From JAHEJE01 sp965216335 (GTDB lineage: Bacteria > Pseudomonadota > Alphaproteobacteria > Rhizobiales > Aestuariivirgaceae), in assembly GCA_965216335.1 (NCBI GenBank), contig OZ244154.1, positions 2,666,001-2,730,000 of the forward strand: DNA of 64,000 nucleotides, written 5' to 3'. The position numbers and the translations under genes were made by a program. Below are positions 19,141 through 27,208 of the stretch, in pieces; position 1 is the stretch's first letter; each line of letters starts with the position of its first letter. The notes beneath the pieces are model-generated. The model was not told the origin of the DNA. It ran no database searches and saw only the letters and a list, made by a program, of their open reading frames with translations.

Positions 19141-19974
19141 GGTCTGTGGGGAATCAGGATTCCCAAATCAGTTGATTTGTGATTCAGACTTCCTTTTGAG
19201 GAGGTTTTGATGATCCGGACAGTATTGACTGACACTCAATGGGCCAAGATCGAGCCGCACTGCTTGGGCAAGAAGTCTGACCCTGGGCGCAGCGGGACCA
19301 ACAACCGTCTTTTTCTCGAAGCGGTGCTGTGGAAGGCGCGTACAAGCAGCCCGTGGCGTGACTTGCCAGAAGCCTTTGGTAACTGGAGTACGGTATTTCG
19401 CCGGTTTCGCGACTGGTCTGCAGCCGGCGTCTTTGAACGCATATTCGAGGCGGTCTCAGACGACCCCGACATGGAATATGTCATGATCGATGCAACGATA
19501 GTCCCGGTTCATCGTCATGGACATGGCGCTAAAGGGGGACTCAAAGCCAGGCGATAGGCAAATCGAAAGGTGGCTGGACGACAAAGATCCTCGCCTTGAC
19601 AGATGCTTTGGGTAATCTCGTGCGCTTCGGTCTGCTGCCAGGAAACCGATATGATACCATCGGTGTTGCACCGCTCATTCACGGCCTTAACTTTGATGCT
19701 GTGTTGGCAGACAAGGCCTTCGACAGCAATTGGATCATTGAAGAGCTGGATGAGCGCGGAGCAGTGATCTGCATCTCGCAACGGCCGCAGCGAAAGCACC
19801 CATTGCAGATCGATCTGGAAATCTACAAGTGGCGCCACCTGATCGAAAACTTCTTCTGCAAACTCAAGGAATTCAAGGGCATCGCTATGAGGTCTGAAAA
19901 AACGGACACACACTACACATCGATGATCTATGCCTGTGCTGCCGTCATAAACTCAAGATGAATCCCCACAAGCC
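19141..19974 (+). mobile_element. IS5-family insertion sequence (IS427-like), 834 bp
   Basis: Imperfect terminal inverted repeats match at 13 of 16 positions: left GGTCTGTGGGGAATCA, and right end read inward GGCTTGTGGGGATTCA. A 4-bp CTAG direct repeat flanks the element (19137-19140 and 19975-19978), as expected for IS427-group members that target CTAG. It holds one transposase in two overlapping frames. The insertion separates recR from a palindromic repeat without interrupting a gene. Length, ends and frames look intact, so the copy is probably recent. Confidence 0.88.
19207..19961 (+). CDS. IS5-family transposase, two frames joined by -1 shift
   Basis: Frame one (19207-19557) encodes MIRTVLTDTQWAKIEPHCLGK to GAKGGLKARR, including the first catalytic Asp in YVMIDATIV. 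The frame one base back continues the family sequence (QAIGKSKGGWTTKILALTDALG) with the second Asp in VLADKAFDS and the Glu in HLIENFFCKLKEF, ending at 19961. Joining the frames around 19530-19545 (AAAGGGGGACTCAAAGC) gives a complete DDE transposase of about 250 residues. Programmed -1 frameshifting is known in this IS group; a chance indel cannot be excluded without other copies. Confidence 0.82.
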
Positions 19975-20262
19975 CTAGAGCACTTTCCGATCATATGGGA
20001 TCACTTGATGGAGCCAAATTCGTTCATATGGCAGGCGCGGTGCGCGGGCGCGATGCGGTGCATCGGGCAAGCGCCGCAACGCACCAGATGGGCGAATTTG
20101 GCCCACCGAAGGCCGGATTTCCGCGCCTCCAGCCTGTCCCCGCGAAGGCGGGGATCGTTATGCTTCGCTTATGGCCAACCAGGCCATGGCGCAAAGCATG
20201 CCTAGCCAGCAGACGCGGAAACCCGGTCAAGTGATCCCATATGATCGGAAAGTGCTCTAGGG
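19973..20262. repeat. Palindromic repeat element, copy 2 (290 bp)
   Basis: A perfect 36-base inverted repeat has arms at 19973-20008 and 20227-20262. Both outer ends contain CTAG. The interior shares with the copy at 672-935 the blocks AAATTCGTTCA, GCGATGCGGTG, ATCGGGCAAGC, GATGGGCGAATTTGGCCCAC and, near the right arm, GCAGACGCGGAAACCCGG. The centre differs and contains two hairpins (CCCCGCGAAGGCGGGG, and one around GGCCAACCAGGCC). The left CTAG is the duplication made by the adjoining insertion sequence. No coding function. Confidence 0.88.
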
Positions 20263-20280
20263 TTTGTTGAGTATCAGGCT
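20261..20280 (+). other. Possible remnant end of a second IS427-like element
   Basis: Immediately to the right of the CTAG at 20257-20260, the 20 bases GGTTTGTTGAGTATCAGGCT match the left end of the nearby insertion sequence at 15 of 20 positions. Beyond 20280 no similarity or transposase is visible. It may be a decayed end of another element that used the right-hand CTAG of the repeat, or chance. Confidence 0.4.
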
Positions 20281-20358
20281 GCGGCGCTGCCGGCTGGACA
20301 AAACCGGCGCCCGACTCCAGTGTATCGGCAACTGAGTCGCCGTTTCGACCGAGGATGC

Positions 20359-21900
20359 ATGGCCACAGCCGACAAGACGCCAGAGGAACCCGGCACCGGA
20401 TTCGTTGCCTGGCTGACGGCGCTTCAGGTCTATCTGAAGCCGCGGGTCGCGGTCATGCTGTTCCTCGGCTTTTCCGCCGGCCTGCCGCTGCTGCTCGTAT
20501 TCGGTACGCTGTCGGCTTGGCTGGCCAAGCTCGGTGTCTCCAAGACCGGCATCGGGTTCTTCAGCTGGGTCGGCATCACCTATTCGCTGAAGTTCATCTG
20601 GGCGCCGGTGATCGACCGGCTGCCGATTCCGGTGCTCACACGGGCATTGGGCAAGCGCCGAAGCTGGATGCTCGTCGGCCAGGCCGGCATCATCACCGGC
20701 CTTGTCGCCATCTCGATGTCCGACCCGGCGAACGATCTCGTCACTGTGGCGCTGCTCGCCCTGCTGGTCGCCTTTTCCTCAGCCACCCAGGATATCGTGA
20801 TCGACGCCTTCCGCATCGAATCGGCCGAGGACGAACTGCAGGGCGCCATGGCCGCCAATTACGTTCTCGGCTACCGTCTCGGCATGATCATGGCCGGCGC
20901 CGGCGCCCTCTATGTGGCGGGCAGCATATCCTGGCCCGCCGCCTACCAGGCCATGGCGCTGTGCATGCTGGTCGGCGTCGTGACCACCCTCTACATCACC
21001 GAGCCGCCGCACGCCGCGCCACCGGAACTGGAAAGGAACCTGGGCGAACGGGAGCGCCGGTTCGTGTCCTACAACATCTTCGGGGTCGCCGGGTTGTTCG
21101 CCCTTGTTGCCGGTATCGTTCTGCTGCTGCCTTGGCTCGGCGTGACGAAACCGCTCAACAGCTTGACCCAGACCATCTTTACCGGCGTGCTAATCGTCGC
21201 CGCGGGACTGGCTGCGCTCGGCGCGGCGGCACGCAAGGGACATGCCCAGGGCGTTGTTGGCTGGACTTATCCCTCGGTCATCCTGCCGTTTGCCGACTTT
21301 TTCCAGCGACTCGGATGGCTGTCGCTCGTCATCCTTGCCTTCATCGCCACCTACCGGTTCAGCGACATCATGCTCGGTATCATGGCCAACCCGTTCTACA
21401 TCGACCTCGGTTTCAGCGAAAAGGACATCGCCAATGTCACCAAGGTGTTCGGGTTGATCATGACGATTGCCGGCGGTTATGCCGGCGGGCTGCTGATCAC
21501 CCGGCTGGGCATCGGCCGGCCGTTGCTGCTGGGCGCCTGCCTGGTCGCCGCGACCAATCTGCTGTTCGCCTGGCTGGCGACAGTGGGTCCGGATATCAAT
21601 GCGCTGGCCGTGACCATAGCCGCGGACAACTTCAGCGGTGGCCTGGCCAGCGCGGCATTGATCGCCTATGCCTCCAGCCTGACCAACCGGACGTTCTCGG
21701 CCGCCCAATACGCTGTTTTCAGTTCGCTGTTCACCCTCATGGGCAAGTTCATCGGCGGCTTTTCCGGCATTGTCGTCGACAGCTACGGCTATTTCACCTT
21801 CTTCTGGGTCGCCGCCGTGCTTGGTGTTCCGGCCATTCTCCTGACCCTCTACCTCATGCGCACCATTCCGCGCAGTGCCGGGGTTGGCGCCGCTCGCTGA
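20359..21900 (+). CDS. ampG: AmpG-family muropeptide permease (MFS)
   Basis: A 513-residue major facilitator protein with about 12-14 predicted helices. AmpG features include the start of the first helix FLGFSAGLPLLLVFGTLSAWL, the segment GITYSLKFIWAPVIDRLPIP, and FSSATQDIVIDAFRIE. AmpG imports anhydro-muropeptides from the periplasm for recycling. The ATG at 20359 has GAGG five bases upstream and starts MATADKTPEE; reading from 20320 adds an unlikely leader. The window also carries a YejABEF importer, which does this job in Agrobacterium, so the substrate here is uncertain. Confidence 0.85.
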   Translation: MATADKTPEEPGTGFVAWLTALQVYLKPRVAVMLFLGFSAGLPLLLVFGTLSAWLAKLGVSKTGIGFFSWVGITYSLKFIWAPVIDRLPIPVLTRALGKRRSWMLVGQAGIITGLVAISMSDPANDLVTVALLALLVAFSSATQDIVIDAFRIESAEDELQGAMAANYVLGYRLGMIMAGAGALYVAGSISWPAAYQAMALCMLVGVVTTLYITEPPHAAPPELERNLGERERRFVSYNIFGVAGLFALVAGIVLLLPWLGVTKPLNSLTQTIFTGVLIVAAGLAALGAAARKGHAQGVVGWTYPSVILPFADFFQRLGWLSLVILAFIATYRFSDIMLGIMANPFYIDLGFSEKDIANVTKVFGLIMTIAGGYAGGLLITRLGIGRPLLLGACLVAATNLLFAWLATVGPDINALAVTIAADNFSGGLASAALIAYASSLTNRTFSAAQYAVFSSLFTLMGKFIGGFSGIVVDSYGYFTFFWVAAVLGVPAILLTLYLMRTIPRSAGVGAAR

Positions 21901-22124
21901 GCCTCCCGGACCGCAAGCAATCACATGACCGTTTGCCGTCTGCTCGCCGACTGCCGGAGAAAATCCTGATCTTTCTCGCACGTTAAGGATTCAGCAACCA
22001 TAGGCTTCGATTGCCTTGGGGGAACAGCTGATTGGTACGCCGCCTGCAATTCGTTTTGCAATTCTTGAGGCGCTGTCCCGAATTGAGACAACGCCACACA
22101 GAGGCCAAATCAGGAGGCGGCAAA

Positions 22125-23390
22125 ATGCGGTACACATCAACGATCAAGTGCATGGTTACCCGGTTCAGAGCCGGCACCAGCGGCAATGTCGCAATCATCT
22201 TTGCCCTGTCTGCCGTGCCTATGTTGCTCGCAGCAGGCGCTGCCCTTGACTTTGTACAGGCCACAAACAAACAGGCGCAGTTGCAGGCGGCCATCGACGC
22301 CGGTGCGCTGGCTGCCGCCGCGACCCCGGATTTGTCCGACAGCGAGCGCGTAGACCTGGCCAACTCCGTCTTTGCCAGCAATTTTGCGGCAGGCAGTGGA
22401 TCACAGGCCACCACGAACGTCATCATTGCAGATGGCGCTGTCTCAATGTCGGCAGACCTGGCCGTCCCGACTGCCTTCATGCGCGTTGCCGGCCTTGGGT
22501 CCATGGACATCGCCTCGTCGGTGACCGTGAACATCCCCGAACCGAAGAAAGCCGAAATTGCACTCGCATTGGACTATTCGTGGTCGATGCACAGTTATGC
22601 CGGCAGCAAGCGCAAATATGCCGCGATGCGTGATGCCGCGATTGAAATGGTCGAGGATTTGACCGACGGCGCTGCCGCCGATCGGGTCAAGTTCGGACTG
22701 GTGCCGTTTTCACACCATGTGCAGGTTACCCTGCCCGGCAAGTACGTTGTCGGCCAGGATCCGGCCAGCGATTGGACCGGGTGCACCCAGGACAGGATGT
22801 ATCCGCACAATACCACGGCGGCCACACCGGATGTCGACGACGATACAACTAAGTGGGGCCAGCCCCATTCAGACAGGCCGAATGCCCAGGGGTGTGGGGC
22901 GTATGTTCCGAACAGTCTCGTCGTCCGCCCGATTTCCGATGATCATGGACAGGTTGTTGAGCAGTTGAACGAAATGTTCCCCTACTCCTACACGCATATT
23001 TCTCTGGCGTTTGAGTTTGCCTGGCACCTGCTGACGCCGAATGCGCCGTTCACCGACGTCGCGCCGATGAGCGATGACGAAACCATGAAGGTGATCGTTC
23101 TGCTCACCGACGGCCGTCAGACGGAGTATGCTTTTGGTCCTGGCGGATCGCGCAACCCGGCCAAAGGTGAGGAAAACCTCGAAGCGCTGTGCGAGAACGC
23201 CAAATCCGGCGGCATCCGCGTGATCACAGTAGCCTTCGACCTGCAGCACAGTGCCACCGAAGACCGCCTGCGCAATTGCGCCACCGATCCGGATAAGGAC
23301 TTCTTCATTGCTGACGACGGCGCCGAACTGTCCAACACCTTCGACACGATCAAAGCCGAACTCAAGCAGGCGATCTACATATCGAAGTAA
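22125..23390 (+). CDS. TadG-like protein with von Willebrand A domain
   Basis: A 421-residue protein. Its N-terminus (residues 17-60, SGNVAIIFALSAVPMLLAAGAALDF followed by AQLQAAIDAGALAAA) is the TadE/TadG pilin-like helix. From about residue 145 a VWA domain carries a MIDAS start, DYSWSM, and later VLLTDGRQ. Such proteins belong to Flp pilus systems and sit in the inner membrane with the VWA domain outside. GGAGGCGG precedes the ATG. No other tad gene is nearby, so it is a solitary member, common in Hyphomicrobiales. Confidence 0.85.
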   Translation: MRYTSTIKCMVTRFRAGTSGNVAIIFALSAVPMLLAAGAALDFVQATNKQAQLQAAIDAGALAAAATPDLSDSERVDLANSVFASNFAAGSGSQATTNVIIADGAVSMSADLAVPTAFMRVAGLGSMDIASSVTVNIPEPKKAEIALALDYSWSMHSYAGSKRKYAAMRDAAIEMVEDLTDGAAADRVKFGLVPFSHHVQVTLPGKYVVGQDPASDWTGCTQDRMYPHNTTAATPDVDDDTTKWGQPHSDRPNAQGCGAYVPNSLVVRPISDDHGQVVEQLNEMFPYSYTHISLAFEFAWHLLTPNAPFTDVAPMSDDETMKVIVLLTDGRQTEYAFGPGGSRNPAKGEENLEALCENAKSGGIRVITVAFDLQHSATEDRLRNCATDPDKDFFIADDGAELSNTFDTIKAELKQAIYISK

Positions 23391-23507
23391 GGCAAGTCAT
23401 CCCGGCAGCGACTTTGCCGCCGCCTGATCCAGCAATACCCTTTTCCCCGCAGAACTGGGCGCGTCATGAGAGTTCGATCACGAACCGGGACGCGTCATTT
23501 CTTTTGT

Positions 23508-24665
23508 TCATTCGCCGGCGACCAGCTTGGGTTTCTCCGGTGCTTCCGGCTCGGCGGTGTCCTGCAGTTCGAGTTGTTCGATCCGGCGGCCGCGCTTGGT
23601 GATCTTGTCGCTTGAGACCAGAATCTTGTCGATATCCTGACCGGCCTGGCCGAAATGCCGCTGCAGATCGTAGACCCGGGCCGAAAGCCGCTCCACGTCG
23701 TCCAGCAGCCGCACCACCTCGCCCTGGATCAGACCGGCCTGCTCGCGCATCCGGGCATCCTTGAAAATCGCCTGCATGGTCTGCACCAGCAGCATCAGGA
23801 TGTTCGGCGACGCGATCACCACCTGGGCCCGGTGGGCCTTCTGCATGACGTCCTCGAAGTGTTCGTAGAGATCGGCATAGATCGCCTCCGACGGCACGAA
23901 CATGATGGCGGTTTCGTGGGTCTCGCCCTGGATCAGGTACTTCGTCGAGATGTCCTTGATGTGTTGCAGAACGTCGCGCCTGAGGCGCTGCTCGGCCGGC
24001 TTGCGCTGATCTTCGGCCTCCACTGCCTTGAGTGCGTTGAAGGCTTCCAGCGGAAACTTGGCGTCGATCACCACCTTGAGGTCGCTCTCCGGCAGCTTGA
24101 CCAGACAGTCCGGACGGGTGCCGTTCGACAGCGTGGTCTGGAACGAATAGGCCGACGCGTGTAGCCCGTCGCGGATGATCGCCTCCATGCGCGCCTGGCC
24201 GTAAGCGCCACGCGCCTGCTTGTTGGACAGGATATCGCGCAGTGTGATCATCTCGCCGGACAGAGCGGCGATGTTGGCCTGGGCGCTGTCGATCACCGCC
24301 AGGCGCTCGTGCAGCTGCTGCAGCGACTGGCTGGTGCGCTGGCTGGTTTCGCTCAGGCCGTGGCCGAGCCGCTGGCTGACCCGGTCGAGCTTGTCGTCGA
24401 GGGTTTGGGTGAAATGGGCATCGCGCGCCGAAGTCTGGTCGGCGAACTGGCGCAACTGACCGGCCATCTCGGCCAACCGCAGTTCAAGCTCACCGGCCCG
24501 GCGCACCGCCTCCAGCGCCTCTTCGCGCCGCACGCGCCCGGCGTGCCAGGCGAGCCATAGCGTGACGGCGATGAGGATGAGACCGAGAACCCCGGCGCCG
24601 ACAAGAACCTCGGCCCAGATGACGGCCCGGCCGCTCAGGGTGAATGCGGTTGCTGAAAAATCCAT
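23508..24665 (-). CDS. rmuC: DNA recombination protein RmuC
   Basis: A 385-residue protein with one N-terminal membrane helix (VGAGVLGLILIAVTLWLAW), a long coiled coil (residues about 40-130) and the RmuC nuclease-like domain. Typical segments are LPESDLKVVIDAKFPLEAF, ALRRDVLQHIKDISTKY in diverged form, and MFVPSEAIYADLYEHF. RmuC limits inversions at short inverted repeats. It is probably the distal gene of the minus-strand group after rpe, with 76 bases between. Confidence 0.93.
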   Translation of the reverse strand: MDFSATAFTLSGRAVIWAEVLVGAGVLGLILIAVTLWLAWHAGRVRREEALEAVRRAGELELRLAEMAGQLRQFADQTSARDAHFTQTLDDKLDRVSQRLGHGLSETSQRTSQSLQQLHERLAVIDSAQANIAALSGEMITLRDILSNKQARGAYGQARMEAIIRDGLHASAYSFQTTLSNGTRPDCLVKLPESDLKVVIDAKFPLEAFNALKAVEAEDQRKPAEQRLRRDVLQHIKDISTKYLIQGETHETAIMFVPSEAIYADLYEHFEDVMQKAHRAQVVIASPNILMLLVQTMQAIFKDARMREQAGLIQGEVVRLLDDVERLSARVYDLQRHFGQAGQDIDKILVSSDKITKRGRRIEQLELQDTAEPEAPEKPKLVAGE

Positions 24666-24741
24666 CAGTGCACTCTAGCGCGATTCGCCGGCCAATGCAG
24701 TCCAAAAGGTGAACATTTCCACGGCGAAGAGCCGGAGAGCT

Positions 24742-25410
24742 CTACACCGCCGCTTGCCCGGCGGCGCGGATGGCGGCGATGTTACGGCCGTAGTCTTCCG
24801 GCGTACCGCCCTTGAACACGGCCGAACCGGCAACCAGCACGTTTGCACCTGCCGCGGTGACCAGGCCGGCGGTGTCCGGGCTGACCCCGCCGTCGACCTC
24901 CAAATCGATCGGACGGTCACCGATCATCTGCCTGATGCGGGCGATCTTGTCCGTCATCTCGCCAATGAACGCCTGGCCGCCGAAGCCCGGGTTGACGGTC
25001 ATCACCAGGATCAGGTCGAGTTCATTGAGGACATGTTCGATGGCGTTCGCCGGCGTCGACGGGTTGAGTGATACGCCCGCTCTCTTGTCCTGGGCGCGGA
25101 TCGATTGCAGCGAGCGGTGCAGGTGCGGCCCCGCCTCGGCATGCACGGTGATGATGTCCGAGCCGGCCTTAGCGAAGGCTTCGATGTAGGGATCGCACGG
25201 CGCGATCATCAGATGCACGTCGAGCACCTTGTCGGTAACCGGCCGGATCGCCTCGACGATCATTGGGCCGATGGTGATGTTGGGGACGAAATGACCGTCC
25301 ATGACATCGACATGCACCCAGTCGCAGCCCTGCTCGTCGATGGCGCGGATTTCCTCGCCGAGCCGGGCGAAATCAGCCGACAGGATGGATGGTGCGATCT
25401 TGATGGTCAT
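24742..25410 (-). CDS. rpe: Ribulose-phosphate 3-epimerase
   Basis: A 222-residue TIM-barrel enzyme that interconverts ribulose-5-phosphate and xylulose-5-phosphate in the pentose phosphate pathway. The signatures IKIAPSILSADFARLGEEI, VHVDVMDGHFVPNITIG, MTVNPGFGGQAFI and the phosphate site EVDGGVSPDTAGLV are all present. Length is that of the family. It lies downstream of gap, separated by an intrinsic terminator, so it probably has its own promoter or depends on read-through. Confidence 0.96.
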   Translation of the reverse strand: MTIKIAPSILSADFARLGEEIRAIDEQGCDWVHVDVMDGHFVPNITIGPMIVEAIRPVTDKVLDVHLMIAPCDPYIEAFAKAGSDIITVHAEAGPHLHRSLQSIRAQDKRAGVSLNPSTPANAIEHVLNELDLILVMTVNPGFGGQAFIGEMTDKIARIRQMIGDRPIDLEVDGGVSPDTAGLVTAAGANVLVAGSAVFKGGTPEDYGRNIAAIRAAGQAAV

Positions 25411-25439
25411 GGTCCCGGTTCCGTTTCGGCCGTTGATGC

Positions 25440-25462
25440 AAAACGGCCCGGCGCGCGGGCCG
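25440..25462 (-). terminator. Intrinsic terminator after gap
   Basis: A 7-bp GC stem (25444-25450 with 25456-25462) is followed on the minus strand by TTTT. It lies 12 bases past the gap stop and 30 bases before the rpe start. Confidence 0.75.
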
Positions 25463-25474
25463 GGCCGGTGTCGG

Positions 25475-26482
25475 TCAGATGAGCTTGCCCATCGCCACCG
25501 CGGTGTCGGACATCCGGTTCGAGAAGCCCCACTCGTTGTCGTACCAGGTGAGGATGCGCACCAGGTTGCCGTCCATCACCTTGGTCTGGTCGAGGGCGAA
25601 GGTCGAGGAGTGCGGATCGTGGTTGAAGTCGACCGAGACGTTCGGCTGGTCGGTGGTGTTGAGCACACCCTTGAGCTCCTGGGCTGCAGCGCGCTGCACG
25701 GCCTCGTTGATTTCCTCTACCGAGGTATCGCGGGTTGTCACCATTTTCAGATCGACCACCGAGACATTCGGCGTCGGCACGCGGATCGACACACCGTCGA
25801 GCTTGCCGTTCAGCTCCGGCAGCACCAGGCCGACGGCCTTTGCAGCACCGGTCGAGGTCGGGATCATCGACATCGCAGCGGCGCGGGCCCGGTACAGGTC
25901 CTTGTGCATGGTGTCGAGCGTCGGCTGGTCGCCGGTATAGGCGTGGATGGTGGTCATGAAACCCTTGTTGATGCCGACGGCATCGTGGATCACCTTGGCG
26001 ACCGGGGCCAGGCAGTTGGTGGTGCACGAGGCGTTGGAGACGACGGTGTGGCCGGTCTCCAGTTTGTCGTGGTTGACGCCGTAGACCACCGTCAGGTCGG
26101 CGCCGGTGGCAGGCGCGGAAACCAGAACCCGCTTGGCGCCGGCATCGAGATGCATGGCCGCCTTGTCGCGCGATGCAAAGATGCCGGTGCATTCCATGGC
26201 GATATCGACTTCGAGTTCGCCCCAGGGCAATTCCTTGGGATCGCGAATGGCCGTCACCTTGACCGGGCCGGTACCGATGTCGATGGTGTCGCCGTCAACC
26301 TTGACGTCGCCGGGATACCGGCCGTGTACCGAATCGTAACGCAGCAGGTGGGCATTGGTCTCGACCGGGCCGAGGTCGTTGATGCCGACCACCTGAATGT
26401 CGTTACGGCCCGCCTCGGCGATGGCCCGAAGGACATTGCGGCCGATGCGGCCGAAACCGTTGATAGCTACGCGAAGCGTCAT
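25475..26482 (-). CDS. gap: Glyceraldehyde-3-phosphate dehydrogenase, type I
   Basis: A 335-residue glycolytic/Calvin-type dehydrogenase. The NAD-binding start MTLRVAINGFGRIGRNVLRA, the active-site segment SNASCTTNCLAP with the catalytic Cys, and the C-terminal WYDNEWGFSNRM are intact. The start at 26482 is supported by AAGGAGG six bases upstream. A strong terminator follows. Neighbouring rpe also serves sugar-phosphate metabolism, but the terminator suggests separate control. Confidence 0.96.
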   Translation of the reverse strand: MTLRVAINGFGRIGRNVLRAIAEAGRNDIQVVGINDLGPVETNAHLLRYDSVHGRYPGDVKVDGDTIDIGTGPVKVTAIRDPKELPWGELEVDIAMECTGIFASRDKAAMHLDAGAKRVLVSAPATGADLTVVYGVNHDKLETGHTVVSNASCTTNCLAPVAKVIHDAVGINKGFMTTIHAYTGDQPTLDTMHKDLYRARAAAMSMIPTSTGAAKAVGLVLPELNGKLDGVSIRVPTPNVSVVDLKMVTTRDTSVEEINEAVQRAAAQELKGVLNTTDQPNVSVDFNHDPHSSTFALDQTKVMDGNLVRILTWYDNEWGFSNRMSDTAVAMGKLI

Positions 26483-26634
26483 GGAAACCTCCTTGGATTG
26501 AACACGGTCACAACGAAGGATCGGGCGCACCCCGCCCAGGTGACCGAAGAAAGATTTGATGGTGTGCTTATAGACCAAGACGCGCGGCGCGAAAGCCCCT
26601 TTTCAACAGGAAAGCCGCCCGAGCGGCATTGCGC

Positions 26635-27195
26635 CTAAGCCTGCTGTTGCGAGCGGCGGAAAAAGCCGCCCTGTACAGAGCGGTTCAACCCTGCGCGCAA
26701 GAGGTCGAAATAACCGTTGGCGGTGGTGTCGAAATCGCGCACCTCGCCGGAGCGGAACACGGCGAGCTTGCCATCGTCGCCGGTGGCGAACAGTTCGATG
26801 AGATACTTGGCCGCTGTCTTGCTATCACCCTTCAGGCGCTGCATTCGGATCAGACCCTGCAGCGTCGGCTGGCCGCCATCGCTCGGTACCCGGGTGATCG
26901 CCACTTTGAGAACGTGCAACACCTGGGGCGCATCATTGAAGCCGTCTTCGGCGACCGCGTTCAGCGACTGGTGCACCAGATCATAGTAGCTCAATTCACC
27001 GCGGTTGAGGTTTTCCAGCCGGCCGCTGCGCAACGGCTCGGACTGTGGCGCGTCCTTGGCCCGGCGGAACACCCGCACCTCGTGATGCGACAGCGTCTCG
27101 GTACTGCTGGTGCGGTCATTGCCGATATCGATGTGACCGACGGTCACTTCCTTGCCGAGCAGCGGGTGCTCGGTGATCAGCATGGCGCGGATCAT
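26635..27195 (-). CDS. Protein of unknown function downstream of an ABC exporter
   Basis: A 186-residue soluble protein beginning MIRAMLITEHPLLGKEVTVGH. There is no signal peptide or membrane helix. The N-terminal half is rich in beta-type sequence (HHEVRVFRRAKD) and the C-terminal half looks helical (KTAAKYLIELFATGDDGKLAVF). I do not recognise the family. The ATG at 27195 has GAAGGAGG six bases upstream. It starts 13 bases after the stop of the ABC transporter gene, so the two are probably co-transcribed and may share a function. Confidence 0.7.
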   Translation of the reverse strand: MIRAMLITEHPLLGKEVTVGHIDIGNDRTSSTETLSHHEVRVFRRAKDAPQSEPLRSGRLENLNRGELSYYDLVHQSLNAVAEDGFNDAPQVLHVLKVAITRVPSDGGQPTLQGLIRMQRLKGDSKTAAKYLIELFATGDDGKLAVFRSGEVRDFDTTANGYFDLLRAGLNRSVQGGFFRRSQQQA

Positions 27196-27208
27196 GGTGC
27201 CTCCTTCG

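Noticed and set aside
20355..21986. A 543-codon open frame one base off the AmpG-like gene
   Set aside because: It is Arg/His-rich, has no family features and is fully inside the AmpG coding region; it is open because of high-GC third positions.
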